A stretch of DNA of 64,000 bases from CAWAMR01 sp963783095 (GTDB lineage Bacteria > Planctomycetota > Planctomycetia > Gemmatales > Gemmataceae), in NCBI GenBank assembly GCA_963783095.1, contig CAWAMR010000002.1, positions 1 to 64,000 of the forward strand, written 5' to 3'. Position 1 is the first letter of the stretch. Each line of letters begins with the position of its first letter. The notes under the pieces are model-generated. The model did no database searches. It was not told the DNA's origin and was given only the letters and a program-made list of their open reading frames with translations. The position numbers and the translations under genes are program-made. Positions 50,697 to 60,689 of the stretch are shown piece after piece.

Positions 50697-52238
50697 TCAT
50701 TGAGGTGTCATGAACGAACGAATCGCTTGCAATTTCGGAGCGTTCTTCTCATCTTGATCTGAATACTCCAGAACTCCCCAGCTTCCCCATTTTGTGTACC
50801 GGGTCATCGAATTATAGATGCAGAAGAGTTCTCCTCCGGCTTCCTGCCAGTTGCGCAGATCCTGAAGATACAGATCGCGCATCCTGGGATCACGATTCGC
50901 TGCCTGAAAAAGTCTCATCAGTTTTTCGTTGTTTTCCGCGCCCTCCACGCCGACCAGGTGCTGGCCCCCTTCGTAGGCGAGTAGCCTCAGTCCACGCTCC
51001 TTCACAATTTTGGCGATATCTTTCGTTTGTTTCGCGTTTGAGTCAATTTCCATCTTGCAAATGGCCAGCACTTCTTCGACCGTCATGTGACTTGTTTTGT
51101 CAGCGCTCGCCGGCTTGCCGAGATTACCGCCGAAATACGGTGCGATGGCGATGGCGTCCACATTCTTGCTCGCGTCTTTCCAATCAAGAACGGTGCCAAC
51201 CGCCCAGGAACTATCGGGCTGGGTCGAGAGGATGCGCACCAATCGATCTTTGCGGCCCAGTTCTGTCTGAACGATTTTGAAAATCTCGACCGAACGCTGC
51301 GAATAATAACGCAATTGATTCTCGTAGCGCTGCCTGCTCAACTGCAAGCCCGCGCCGCGCTGGGCGCAGTATCGGCCTGCTTCAAAACCTTCATGCCAGC
51401 ATTCGTTGCTGAATTCCAGATAGATCTTGCGCTGGGGTTTGAGTTTCAGCTGGACCAGCCGGGCAAATTCGCGGACATACTCATCGTTCGCCCGGTGTGG
51501 GATACAAAACCAGGGATCGGCATTCCATTCGTTCGCCAGTTGAATCTGATACCCCAGCGCCACTCCTTTTTCGGTTGCTTGCGAGGCATCTTCCGCAGTG
51601 GGCCGATCGCTCCATTTTTCGATCTTGGAATTGTTGGTTTTGGCCCAGTCCATGAACCGGATAACTTTGAACCCACTCCAGCGCTTCAGAAAATCGGGAT
51701 GAAAGGGTTGCCGGGCAAAAATCTTCTCGAAACCGGGCAAGAGGAGCCGGATATTTCGGACGGGGTTGCTCGGGTCAGTCTTCAGGAGCCTAAGCGCGAT
51801 CGGGCCGTTCTTGGGTGTGACTTTCACCAGCAATCGACCGGGAGTGCGCTCGGCGACCTTGGCCGCTTGTGCGAAGTCAATCTCGCCAACGCCGTCGTAG
51901 AGGCAGACATAATCGCCACCGGGATAATGGCCGTCGAGATCGACAAACATCAAGGTTTCGGCAAAATGGCCGTTGCCATTGAGCTTCCGGATCCAGCCTC
52001 GATCGTCCACGGCAAGCGGGCCGCCCTTGTTCCACTCTTTTCCGGGGGCCTGGCTGGTCCAGGGCTGCGATTGTTTGAATACATCGACAAAGATGATTTC
52101 CGGCGTCCAGAACGATACCCCGCTCAGATTCATCCCCAACTCATGATGGGAAACCCGGCTCAAGCGCTGAGTCGGCGCGCAATGAAGATCGAGCGCTGAC
52201 AGAAACAAGATCGACGAGCAGCACAGAACCATTCGCAT
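50697..52238 (-). CDS. Secreted glycosidase-like protein
   Basis: The start at 52238 (or 52232) gives a signal peptide (RMVLCCSSILFLSALDLHCA). The product of about 513 residues begins with a short beta-domain and continues as a likely TIM barrel: VIRFMDWAKTNNSKIEKW, YQIQLANEWNADPWFCIPH, then KIYLEFSNECWHEGFEAG, where an NE pair could supply the acid/base, and LLAYEGGQHLVG, where YEGG could supply the nucleophile. This is the arrangement of clan GH-A enzymes. It resembles exported planctomycete proteins sometimes annotated as cellulose-binding. Polysaccharide hydrolysis is a fair inference. Confidence 0.8.
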   Translation of the reverse strand: MRMVLCCSSILFLSALDLHCAPTQRLSRVSHHELGMNLSGVSFWTPEIIFVDVFKQSQPWTSQAPGKEWNKGGPLAVDDRGWIRKLNGNGHFAETLMFVDLDGHYPGGDYVCLYDGVGEIDFAQAAKVAERTPGRLLVKVTPKNGPIALRLLKTDPSNPVRNIRLLLPGFEKIFARQPFHPDFLKRWSGFKVIRFMDWAKTNNSKIEKWSDRPTAEDASQATEKGVALGYQIQLANEWNADPWFCIPHRANDEYVREFARLVQLKLKPQRKIYLEFSNECWHEGFEAGRYCAQRGAGLQLSRQRYENQLRYYSQRSVEIFKIVQTELGRKDRLVRILSTQPDSSWAVGTVLDWKDASKNVDAIAIAPYFGGNLGKPASADKTSHMTVEEVLAICKMEIDSNAKQTKDIAKIVKERGLRLLAYEGGQHLVGVEGAENNEKLMRLFQAANRDPRMRDLYLQDLRNWQEAGGELFCIYNSMTRYTKWGSWGVLEYSDQDEKNAPKLQAIRSFMTPQ

Positions 52239-52385
52239 GGTGAACTCAAAGAACAAGTGTAACGATTGTAACGATAGTATCGCCCGGTCTTTATGCAGAT
52301 GAATCCGAACATCTGTCAAGTTCGGTCGGAAAGAAAGCGAAGTAAATAGAGGATACGGAGTCCATCAGGATAGGAGCAGGACGCG

Positions 52386-53189
52386 ATGACTTCGGCGCTG
52401 GTGCCTTTGTTGTGGTCGGCATGCGTGCTTAGCTCCTGCCCTTGCGGCGAGCCTATTGATGAAGTCAAGAAAGCCTATCTGTATGAACCGGCCTTCGCCC
52501 TGGACAACGTCCGGCGCGGCAAAGCGGTTCCCTATGAACCCCAGGCCGGCGATATCTTGCTCTTCACCGACAATATGAAGTTCTGGAACGTGACGTATAA
52601 GCTGGCATTTACCGGACCGCCCTATCACGCTGCACTGATGTTCAAAATGCCGGATGGTGAATTTCGCCTGCTCGAATCGGGTCCAAACGACACTACCAAT
52701 GTTCGCCTGTGCGTGCTGCCCAATCGCTTGCAAAGCTGGAAGGGACTCATCCATGTTCGCCGGCGTTTGGTGCCGTTGACGCCGGAGGAATCGGACCGGC
52801 TAACGACCTTCGCACTGCGCCAGGACGGCAAGCGCTACCCGTGGCTTCGTCTTGCCGCTCAAGTTACTCCACTGCGAGCGCGCACGCCCTTGAAGATCAT
52901 GGTCCTGAGCAAGTGCGATGGCGAATGTTCCAGTTACAGTTGTGTGTCGATCGTGCTGGAAGCTTGCGTTCACGCGGGGCTGCTCGATAAAGAAACAACC
53001 CGCCCGCGCGCAACCTATCCGCAGGATCTCTTTTGGGACCACTCCAGAAACTGGTATATCGACAAACATTTTAGACTGGCACCGATTTGGTCAGCGCCCC
53101 AGCTCTGGACGACCGATCCCGACGGACCGGCCCCGGCACCGATCGACTGGAACAAGACCGCGCCGAGCCGGGCGACGAAGACGCCGTAG
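52386..53189 (+). CDS. NlpC/P60-like (permuted papain-fold) lipoprotein-type protein
   Basis: A 267-residue protein whose N-terminus (LVPLLWSACVLSSCPC) is a short hydrophobic segment followed by cysteines, perhaps a lipoprotein signal. AGDILLFTDNMKFWNVTYKL and PPYHAALMFKMPDGEF resemble the YiiX/permuted NlpC-P60 group, with the histidine in PYHAALM. CDGECSSYSCVSIVLEA carries a cysteine near a helix that could be the nucleophile. Such enzymes cut peptides or amides in the envelope. It is convergent with the WD40 gene. Confidence 0.72.
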   Translation: MTSALVPLLWSACVLSSCPCGEPIDEVKKAYLYEPAFALDNVRRGKAVPYEPQAGDILLFTDNMKFWNVTYKLAFTGPPYHAALMFKMPDGEFRLLESGPNDTTNVRLCVLPNRLQSWKGLIHVRRRLVPLTPEESDRLTTFALRQDGKRYPWLRLAAQVTPLRARTPLKIMVLSKCDGECSSYSCVSIVLEACVHAGLLDKETTRPRATYPQDLFWDHSRNWYIDKHFRLAPIWSAPQLWTTDPDGPAPAPIDWNKTAPSRATKTP

Positions 53190-53211
53190 CATTGCCCCCT
53201 CGCCCCGGTAC

Positions 53212-54336
53212 TCACTTGGGTTTCGGTAAATCAAAGATATGCAACGGCGAATCGTTGCCGGGATACTCCTTGTTTTTCCCAAGCGGGCGGCCATTTCCGG
53301 AACTGTTGCCGTTGGTAGCGCTGACGACCAACCTCATCCGGTTCGGATGCAACGAGAGCGAATGACAATTCGGTAACGGCAACGCGAAAAACGGCTGGGC
53401 CTCATCCAGTTTTTGGAAAAACAGTTTGCCCTGGCCAGGCTGCCCGCTGCTGACGGCCATCAGAAAACCATCCGGGTGCACGACCATGTCGAAAACATAA
53501 CCTTCGGTATCCGCGCTGCCCTTGATCGTCTTTTTGACTTTCCCTGTTTTCCAATCGAAGACGAGGATTTCCAAAGCACCTTGCACAAAGCCGCCGGATT
53601 TGGGAACACTGCCGCCGGCAATCATCGCCTCGCCCGCGCTATCGAATGCAAAACAGCGTACACCTCCGACATCCTGGAGCCTGTCTTTCAGATACATACC
53701 CCGGGCATCGAAGTCCCGTCCCGCTTTACCAGTCTGGACGTCCCATTCCTTGATGACCCCTTTCAGGTCTCCGCTCAAAAGCGACTTGCCGCCGGGGTGA
53801 AACTCCACGGCAAGAACATCTTCCGTATGAGCGATGCGATGAATGTCTTTTCCATCCTGAGCTGAAGAGAGGCGAATGAATCGATCCCGGCCACAGCTAA
53901 CAAGCTGTTTACCATCAAGGCTAAGGGCCAGTCCATGAATCCAGCCGTCATGAGCATCGGGGACGCTCCAGATCTGCTTGGCGTCCTTGCCGGCGATGTT
54001 CCAGCAAATGAGCTGACCCCAGGAATCGGCAGCGAAAAGGCGCTGGCCATCGGCATGAAAGACGATGCGCTGTACCCAGCCATGATGCCCGGCGATCGTG
54101 GGAAGTTCGGAGAACGCATCGGTACTCGCATCCCAGCGACGAATCGTTCCTTCAAAGCTCCCAGCGGCCAACAACTTGCCGTCCGGGCTGAAGCGGATCG
54201 TGCAGAGCTGTTGCTTCGGATTCAGTACTTTGACTGGTTTGAGCTGGTATTTCGCTTGTGTCGATTTGGGATCAGTGGGTGCCATTGTGATTCTCTGACG
54301 ATCGAGATGGGCGGTTGAGAAACGCATGAGATTCAT
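53212..54336 (-). CDS. WD40-repeat protein
   Basis: The ATG at 54336 overlaps the stop of the DUF1501 gene as ATGA; starts at 54327 or 54285 are possible. The protein (about 374 residues) has at least six WD-like units: LCTIRFSPDGKLLAAGSFEG, IRRWDASTD, VQRIVFHADGQRLFAADSWG, IHGLALSLDGKQLVSCGRDR, VLAVEFHPGGKSLLSGDLKG and VFDMVVHPDGFLMAVSS. No signal peptide. In planctomycetes WD40 proteins often follow DUF1549/DUF1501 genes; the joint role is unknown. Confidence 0.88.
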   Translation of the reverse strand: MNLMRFSTAHLDRQRITMAPTDPKSTQAKYQLKPVKVLNPKQQLCTIRFSPDGKLLAAGSFEGTIRRWDASTDAFSELPTIAGHHGWVQRIVFHADGQRLFAADSWGQLICWNIAGKDAKQIWSVPDAHDGWIHGLALSLDGKQLVSCGRDRFIRLSSAQDGKDIHRIAHTEDVLAVEFHPGGKSLLSGDLKGVIKEWDVQTGKAGRDFDARGMYLKDRLQDVGGVRCFAFDSAGEAMIAGGSVPKSGGFVQGALEILVFDWKTGKVKKTIKGSADTEGYVFDMVVHPDGFLMAVSSGQPGQGKLFFQKLDEAQPFFALPLPNCHSLSLHPNRMRLVVSATNGNSSGNGRPLGKNKEYPGNDSPLHIFDLPKPK

Positions 54337-55606
54337 ATCAACAGTTCTTTGACTGCCTTGCATTCTTCGTGAGCAATCGGCAACGGCTGACCGCCGTTGT
54401 CGTATTGCTTTTTGAACGGGTCGATGCCCAGCGCTCGGAACCAGGTGTGAAACATGTGGCCGATGTCGTATTCCTCGGTGGTGATAAAGCTGCCTTTGTC
54501 GTTGGTCTTGCCGACGACCGCGCCCTTTTGAACGCCACACCCGCCCATCGCCAGCGACCAGGCTTGGGGCCAGTGGTCGCGTCCCAGGTGCCCGTTGATT
54601 CGAGGGGTCCGGCCAAACTCCGACATGGCGATGACCAGCACGTTGTCGAGCATCTTTCGTTCGGCGAGATCTTCGATCATGGCCGCGAAGGGTTGATCGA
54701 ATTGCGGGATAAGATTGCCCGAGCCGTTGAAATGATCGCCATGTGTGTCCCAGCCGTAGGAAGTGACCTTGACGAAGGTTACGCCGGCCTCCAACATTCG
54801 GCGGCAAGCAGCAGATGCCGGCCCAAGTCGTGCTTGCCGTAGCGGTCTACATCCTTTGCCGGGAAGGTCGAGAAATCGAACAGGCCGCGATGCTGTTGAA
54901 ACTGCGCCGCCATTTCAAAAACATAACTGTTCGCTTCCGTATTCTCCTTGCGTCGGCCGGCAGCATAGCGTTTGTCGAGCAAGTTTCTCAACTCTTGCCG
55001 ATCGCTGTCCTGCTCGGCGGTCATCGTCGCTGCACGCAGCAGATTGTCGGGTGGCTTGCCGTCGCCAAAGGCGAGCGATCCAAACTTTGGCCCCAAGAAC
55101 CCGGCATCTTTGAAGATAAACCCGCCGTTGCCCGGCTTGATCCAGACATACGGGGGCAGCTTGCTGTCTGCGGAACCCACCAGTTTTGCGACAGCAGAGC
55201 CTAAATAGGGATAGGTGACGCCGCGATTTTTGGGATCGCCACGCTGGATGCGATCAACCCCAGCGGAATGGGAGTCATCCTGCGTACACAGGCTGCGAAC
55301 CACGGAAAGATGATGCATCAATGTTGCGGTCTTCGGCAACAGTTCGCAGATTCTCAGCCCGGGAACCGAGGTCTGAATGGTACGAAAGGGACCACCGAAG
55401 GGTGAAGTTGGTTTGGGATCCCAGCTTTCGAGCTGACTGATACCGCCATCGAGCCAGATGAACAAGACTTGTTTGTTTTTCTTCTTGAGCGTTTCTGCCA
55501 GTGCCGGCTGGGACCAGCCCGAAACCCCAGCGGCAGCGATTCCACCCAGCCATTCCCGGCGGGAGATGCGATGTTCGAGTGGGGTGCAAAGATATTTCGA
55601 GTTCAT
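54333..55606 (-). pseudogene. DUF1501 protein with frameshift
   Basis: The start at 55606 gives a Tat-like N-terminus (RISRREWLGGIAAAGVSGW). The DUF1501 body (VLFIWLDGGISQLESWDPKP, GLRICELLPKTATLMHHLSV, RSLCTQDDSHSAG) runs to GRHLLLAA near 54800. It then leaves frame and continues MLEAGVTFVKVTSYGWDTHG, MSEFGRTPRINGHLGRDHWP and IAHEECKAVKELLI to 54333. One missing base at 54794-54804 explains the break. DUF1501 resembles sulfatases/alkaline phosphatases and is exported; it usually pairs with a DUF1549/DUF1553 protein, as here. The gene may be intact in reality. Confidence 0.88.
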
Positions 55607-55651
55607 TTTTGGACTTTCATGAAATCCAGGTTCCAAGACCAACCGAGGTTT

Positions 55652-55803
55652 CCCAGGGCTCGCCGAGTACGGCGACCCTGGGCTGTGTTGTAGTACCCCT
55701 TCAGGGTACGAACGCCAACGCTGCGCGTTGGTGTCTTTTGTCTTTGCACTCTGAAGGAGTGCCACAACACAGCCCAGGGTCGCCGTACTCGGCGCACCCT
55801 GGG
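55652..55803. repeat. 39-bp inverted repeat (CCCAGGGCTCGCCGAGTACG)
   Basis: Arms at 55652-55690 and 55765-55803 pair with two mismatches. The 74-base loop contains a further small hairpin (CCAACGCTGCGCGTTGG). It fills the space between the DUF1549 and DUF1501 genes. Confidence 0.92.
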
Positions 55804-55832
55804 AAAATGGGTTTGAATATCCGAAGCAACCA

Positions 55833-57461
55833 TCAATGATTGACGCAAAACTCCGTCGATGCCAATAGCGCCCACACCAGTTGGCCCAAGCGGATCTCTC
55901 GTTTGGCTGCCGGCGGGTGGGCCAGATGCTGCTTGATCATCTCGCGTTCCTCAGCAGTTGGCTGCCTGGTCAAAATGCCGAGATACAATTCCTCGGCGAT
56001 TTTGTCGGCGTCCGTCAACTTCATGAGTTGATCGACTCGATTCCCGGAGCGCGGTGTCAACCAATTCAGAACGATCGCATCGTTCGACAGAAACAACGCC
56101 GAAGCCAAACCAGGGGCAAATTCCTCTTCAGGCTCGCGCGGTGAATTGGCAAATGCCTTCAAGAACTTCGCATGTAGCACTTCGACAGGATCCGTCTTTG
56201 TGCCGATCGTTGAGGGTTTGCGAGACTGCAATAGCCCTTCACGTTCACCCGTTGCTTCCAACATGCTCCACATCAATTGCTCGGCGGAGAGCCGGCGTTC
56301 GATGGCGGTGAGAAAGAGTTCCGGTGCCGGCTTTCCTGCGGAACCGGGGAGAATGCTCGAGCGTTGATAAGTCTGGGTCAGAGCCAGTTCGCGCAGCAGC
56401 CACCGGATGTCGTAGTGATGAACGACAAATTCTTTCGCCAGCAAATCGAGCAGTTCCGGATGCGAGGGAGGATTGCCGGCGTGCTGGAGATCGAGCGGAT
56501 GAACCAATCCTCGACCCATCGAGATGAACCATAATCGATTGACGATATTGCGGGAAAAATCTGCATTGCTCGGCACCGGTAACTGTTCGGAGAGTATCGA
56601 CAACGGGCTGAATCGGAGTACTCCCAAGGCTTTGGTTTTCGGGTCGGGGGCCTTGATATACTCCTGGCCCTTTTTCAGCATTGGGGGATCGAACTCCTTG
56701 CCGCCGGGCAATGCGGGGCCTGTGGTCTTGGGTTGTTTCTTGAAAACCGACATGAACCCGACCTTCGATGTGGTCGGCTTCTCGCCGACGATCGGCCCTT
56801 TGGCATCGAGCAAATAAGTGTTTTGCACAAAAGCGAACAGCCCCTGAAAGTGCTGCTGTTTGTAATCGTCGATAAACAGGTGATCGTGACACTGGGCGCA
56901 TTGCAGATTCTTCCCAAGAAAAAGTCTGCCGATATCGCGTGTCAAAGCGGGATAATCGACCGGATTCTGGCCGTAATTCTCCAGCCGTTTCGCATGAAAG
57001 AATGCTGCTCCCCGGCTCGCTTCATCCGCAGGATCAGCGCGCAAAATCTCGCGCACCAGCTGATTCCACGGCTTATTCTTCTGGAATGAGGTGCGCAGAT
57101 ATTTGGTCCATTCGGGATGATCGCCGAGACGTTCCATCAGCATGACGTGAAACAAGTCGGCCATTCGATCCGGGTATTCGGAACCCGCCAGCAACTCGTC
57201 GATCAGTTGCGTGCGCTTCTGAGGAGATTTATCCGCGAAGAATCGTTTGGCCCGTTCGACGCTGGGAATTTTCCCGGTGAAATCGAGATAAACACGACGA
57301 AGAAATTCAGCATCATCGCTGCGGGCAGAAACGGGTTTACCATTGGCCTTGGCGCTAATGAGTTTGTCGATTTGCTCGTGCAAAGGTTCCGCAGCTTGCA
57401 CTGAGGGCTGACCGATGAGCAAACATCCCACGACGGGAAAAAGATGGAGAGTCTTGAACAT
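55833..57461 (-). CDS. DUF1549/DUF1553 protein
   Basis: The start at 57461 has GGAG upstream and gives a signal peptide (FKTLHLFPVVGCLLIGQPSV). The 542-residue product has the DUF1549 part (DDAEFLRRVYLDFTGKIPSV, LQCAQCHDHLFIDDYKQQHF with the CxxCH motif) and the DUF1553 part (RNIVNRLWFISMGRGLVHPL, IRWLLRELALTQTYQRSSIL). The longer members carry an N-terminal cytochrome domain that is absent here. Role unknown; the family is a planctomycete hallmark and pairs with DUF1501, which follows. Confidence 0.92.
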   Translation of the reverse strand: MFKTLHLFPVVGCLLIGQPSVQAAEPLHEQIDKLISAKANGKPVSARSDDAEFLRRVYLDFTGKIPSVERAKRFFADKSPQKRTQLIDELLAGSEYPDRMADLFHVMLMERLGDHPEWTKYLRTSFQKNKPWNQLVREILRADPADEASRGAAFFHAKRLENYGQNPVDYPALTRDIGRLFLGKNLQCAQCHDHLFIDDYKQQHFQGLFAFVQNTYLLDAKGPIVGEKPTTSKVGFMSVFKKQPKTTGPALPGGKEFDPPMLKKGQEYIKAPDPKTKALGVLRFSPLSILSEQLPVPSNADFSRNIVNRLWFISMGRGLVHPLDLQHAGNPPSHPELLDLLAKEFVVHHYDIRWLLRELALTQTYQRSSILPGSAGKPAPELFLTAIERRLSAEQLMWSMLEATGEREGLLQSRKPSTIGTKTDPVEVLHAKFLKAFANSPREPEEEFAPGLASALFLSNDAIVLNWLTPRSGNRVDQLMKLTDADKIAEELYLGILTRQPTAEEREMIKQHLAHPPAAKREIRLGQLVWALLASTEFCVNH

Positions 57462-57558
57462 CGGCAGGCTCCGGATGGGCAACCGGCAGGGTGGCGGGTG
57501 GTGTGAACAATCTTCCCAATACTATAACGCAGATGAATAACGAAGAGTAGCGAAATTT

Positions 57559-58131
57559 TTACGCCAGCATCGTCGGATTGAGAAGTTCCTCCAATCGATC
57601 CAGAATCGAAGTGAATGCCGCATCGTCCAGAACCGGTGTTGCGCCTTCCGTTGGCAGTTCCTGCTCCAGTTCCACCCAGGTCTTGCAGCCGTCGTAGATC
57701 GGCAGCACCGGCAGAATGGACTCGGATTTCGCGCGCCAGATGCGCACCGGCAACACATAAAGTCCCGGCACCCGGTAATCGAATTTCTTGATAACCGCTT
57801 CTTCCGACCAACCATGAAAACCATCCAATAACATTGCCGTTGCAAGATGTGGGATGTGATAAACGCCGCTGACTTCGGCGAAATGAGTTAGTCGTAGCGT
57901 TCCTGGAGCAGGTGCTTTTTGTCGGCACTCTTCGAGCAATGGAAGCAATTCCGGTTTAATGCCCTCTTGCTGCTGATGCAAATAGGTGGGGTAGAGCCAG
58001 AATCGGCCATGCTCGGGCCGGAATAAACCTCCTTGATCGGCGATACCGCCTTTGCGAAGGATGATCGCCTGTTGTCCCAGAGCAAGGGCCTCGCAAATGA
58101 CGGCCCATTCCTTGAAGGCATGACGTAACAT
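57559..58131 (-). CDS. DUF1802 family protein
   Basis: A 190-residue cytoplasmic protein. FKEWAVICEALALGQQAIIL and RKGGIADQGGLFRPEHGRFW with LYPTYLHQQ are the typical DUF1802 opening. HGWSEEAVIKKFDYRVPGLY and LPVRIWRA follow in the middle. Function unknown; the family is scattered among planctomycetes and cyanobacteria. It shares strand with the gene at 58161 (29 bases apart) and is likely co-transcribed. Confidence 0.85.
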   Translation of the reverse strand: MLRHAFKEWAVICEALALGQQAIILRKGGIADQGGLFRPEHGRFWLYPTYLHQQQEGIKPELLPLLEECRQKAPAPGTLRLTHFAEVSGVYHIPHLATAMLLDGFHGWSEEAVIKKFDYRVPGLYVLPVRIWRAKSESILPVLPIYDGCKTWVELEQELPTEGATPVLDDAAFTSILDRLEELLNPTMLA

Positions 58132-58160
58132 GGATCGATTCCTCTTTTATCTTCCGAAGT

Positions 58161-58886
58161 TTACTTCTGGTCCAATAGCAAATCAACAACCCAACAACTT
58201 TTACTATGTGGATCGCGGGCTAGACAATGATCGATGACTTCCTCATTGTCGCAACCGGCGTCCATCAGGGCGTCGGCAAGTATCGGAAGTCGAGAAAAGG
58301 CATGCTCGTCGCCAATAGTGCGGGCGAGATCAACGACGGTTGAAGTGAGCCAGCGGGAGTCGATCATTGACTGCCAATGATCCTTGTACCACTGCTTCGC
58401 GAACGCCACATACTTGCGATTCAGGTGGTCTGTGTACCGAATCCTCGCGTCCTCTTGAATCTCTTCAAGTGCAACATAACCGGCTTCACATTGATACGAC
58501 GAATAATGCACGAGCCATTCTTGAAGGACGTTGTCTAACTTGAATTGGTCGTCATTAGGCGCATGGGAGAAAAAAAACTTTCTGAAGCTGTGGAAAGTAT
58601 TGGCAACAGACTCTCGCTCTTCCGCCAACTTCGAGATTTGTGCCCTGAAAAACAGATTGAGTGCTTCTGACCCTTTTGGGATTGCGATTTCCAGTTCTTC
58701 AAGTGTGGCCAAAAACAGCGGCAGGACATCCCGCCAAGTCGGATTCAGAAATTTGGCCAGTTCGCCTAAACTGTATGAATACACTCCGCGATTCAACATC
58801 TCGTGAGCGGCTTCGACCAGGATTTCCGTACTGGTCAGTCCGATAGCGTAAGAGGCGGCGGCGGCTCGCAAAGGGTGGTGTGGCAT
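58161..58886 (-). CDS. Hypothetical protein with Gemmata-type C-terminal motif
   Basis: A 241-residue protein, mainly helical. The tail FSRLPILADALMDAGCDNEE, then VIDHCLARDPHSKSCWVVDL, is a short motif I associate with many Gemmata proteins of otherwise unrelated sequence. It holds three cysteines and a histidine, so metal binding is possible. The N-terminal 180 residues have no recognised domain. Same strand and close spacing as DUF1802 suggest co-transcription. Confidence 0.7.
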   Translation of the reverse strand: MPHHPLRAAAASYAIGLTSTEILVEAAHEMLNRGVYSYSLGELAKFLNPTWRDVLPLFLATLEELEIAIPKGSEALNLFFRAQISKLAEERESVANTFHSFRKFFFSHAPNDDQFKLDNVLQEWLVHYSSYQCEAGYVALEEIQEDARIRYTDHLNRKYVAFAKQWYKDHWQSMIDSRWLTSTVVDLARTIGDEHAFSRLPILADALMDAGCDNEEVIDHCLARDPHSKSCWVVDLLLDQK

Positions 58887-58928
58887 TCGTCATTGTTCCA
58901 TTTTGGTTAGTGCCGGTTGCCTCAGCGT

Positions 58929-59931
58929 TCAGTGTACGCGCTCACAGCGCGGTTCGCGCGACATCAACATATTGACCGCATCCAATGGCGCTAGACCCTC
59001 GTACAACACCCGATAGACTCCCGTCATGATAGGCATATCCAGTCCCATTCGCTCGGTTCGCTCGTAAACGCTTCGAGCGGTGGTCACACCCTCCGCCACC
59101 ATCGCCATTTCTGCCAGGATGTCGGCGATGCGCTCGCCTTTGCCCAATCTTTCGCCAACCCGACGATTGCGCCCGTGTGGACTGATGCACGTAGTTATCA
59201 GATCGCCCATCCCTGCCAGTCCCTGAAAGGTGGCATGTTCCGCACCGAGTGCGCCAGCGAATCGGGCCATCTCCACCAGGCCGCGCGTGAGCAAGGCCGA
59301 TTTGGCGTTGTCGCCGAATCCCAGGCCATCGCTGATCCCGGCCGCGATGCCGATGACATTCTTGAGCGCGCCGGCGAGTTCGACCCCGAAGACATCATTG
59401 TTGGTATAAACCCGAAATCGATCGGATGCAAAAATCCGTTGGATCTGGTTTGCCAGCGCCTCCATCTTCGAAGGCCGCCACGACGGAAGTCGGCATGAGC
59501 CTGGCAACTTCTTCGGCATGGCTTGGGCCGCTCAGAACCGCAACGCCTTTCGTTGTGCCCAACACTTCCTCGATGATTTCCGTGGGCCGGCGAAAGGTGC
59601 CGATCTCCAGGCCCTTGGTCAAACTGACGATCGGGTTGTCGAACGATACATTCTGGAAGCGAATCAAAGTGGAACGGAGATAAACCGTTGGAATGGCGCT
59701 GATGCACAGGTCGGCATCCTTCAGTCCCTCGTCTGGATCGGTCGTCAAAAGAACCCGATCGGGAATCGGAATTCCCGGAAGGAATCGTACATTCTCGCGT
59801 TGCTTTTGAAGAAGGATTCCATTGTTTTCGCGGGCGCTCCAGAGTCGAACCTGATGCGCAGGCTGCCGGGCCAGCATGACCGCAATGGCCGTTCCCCAGG
59901 CCCCATCTCCCAGTACCGCTATATTCGCCAT
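58929..59931 (-). pseudogene. gpsA: Glycerol-3-phosphate dehydrogenase [NAD(P)+], with frameshift
   Basis: The start at 59931 follows GGAAGG. The N-terminal part has the nucleotide motif NIAVLGDGAWGTAIAVML, LTKGLE and VLSGPSHAEEVA. At about 59470-59480 the expected AFEDEALANQIQRIF is broken by one extra G (GATGGAGG for GATGAGG). The next frame continues FRVYTNNDVFGVELAGALKN with the catalytic lysine, NVIGIAAGISDGLGFGDNAK and MGDLITTCISPHGRNRRVGE to 58929. GpsA makes glycerol-3-phosphate for phospholipid synthesis and is normally essential, so a sequence error is more likely than a true pseudogene. Confidence 0.9.
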
Positions 59932-60171
59932 AATCGTTCCTTCCGGCCTGCTTTTATCGTGTAAGACTGCGCAATGGGATCGTTCGGACGCGAACACGTA
60001 CTTCGAAACGGCTTCGTTGAGGAAAATCTCAAGCAGCCTTGCCTAATGCGTCGATTAAAGGTAAACGGCGATTAGCGATTCCACATTTGCCGGCAGAGCA
60101 TCGCTCTGAGAATCTGCGGGCACGACTGTGGTGGATGTTTCCTTGCCGGGCACTTCAATGAGGTTAGTGAT

Positions 60172-60408
60172 ATGGCAGCACATCTGCGAGTTTTTCGAGA
60201 AAACGACGAAATCGATGAATTTGAAGAATTCGATGAGCACGATGCGCCGGCGGTGGGTATTCGACTCGGCGATCTGCTGCCGTTGGTTGCGCTCGCTCAG
60301 AAACGTCACTTCATATGGCTAAAAGACTTCCTCGACGACGAAATTCGCATCTCCGTTGACCTTCACGATGTTCTGCAAGCATTTCGCTCGGCCAAGCCGC
60401 CCGCCTAA
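60172..60408 (+). CDS. Small acidic hypothetical protein
   Basis: A 78-residue protein; GAGG lies about 9 bases before the ATG. The first half is very acidic (ENDEIDEFEEFDEHDAP); the second is an ordinary soluble segment (IRLGDLLPLVALAQKRHFIW, DDEIRISVDLHDVLQAFRSA). No family recognised. It stands alone; the 240 bases upstream hold no gene. Confidence 0.55.
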   Translation: MAAHLRVFRENDEIDEFEEFDEHDAPAVGIRLGDLLPLVALAQKRHFIWLKDFLDDEIRISVDLHDVLQAFRSAKPPA

Positions 60409-60415
60409 ATAAAGT

Positions 60416-60471
60416 GTAGCCCGGTTGCTCGACAAGCGGAAAGATTTTCAGGTGCGAAGCAACCAGGCTAC
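60416..60471. repeat. Short imperfect inverted repeat (GTAGCCCGGTTGCTC)
   Basis: GTAGCCCGGTTGCTCG at 60416-60431 pairs with CGAAGCAACCAGGCTAC at 60455-60471 with a few mismatches. It follows the small acidic gene by 7 bases and may end its transcript. The rest of 60472-60689 shows nothing I can name. Confidence 0.7.
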
Positions 60472-60689
60472 CGTGCGCTTTGCCGCTGAATGACTTTTTA
60501 ATACTGAATTCCGCCTGACGATACGGAAAAACGGCATTGACTCAGAATTCCCAGCGACAATTCCCAAATCATAAACACATTCCGAATCAAATCGGCAAGC
60601 ATAAAGTCCAAATGAAAACCGGCAGCACGACGTTATTTTGTGAAACGGACGAATGAGCGTTAACACAGCTTGCTTCCAGGAACTTTGCC

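Noticed and set aside
51087..52199. 370-codon frame on the plus strand
   Set aside because: Shadow of the glycosidase-like gene at 50697-52238; no signal or domain.
53212..54807. 531-codon version of the WD40 gene
   Set aside because: The N-terminal 157 codons are an off-frame reading of the DUF1501 C-terminus, whose own frame holds the family sequence.
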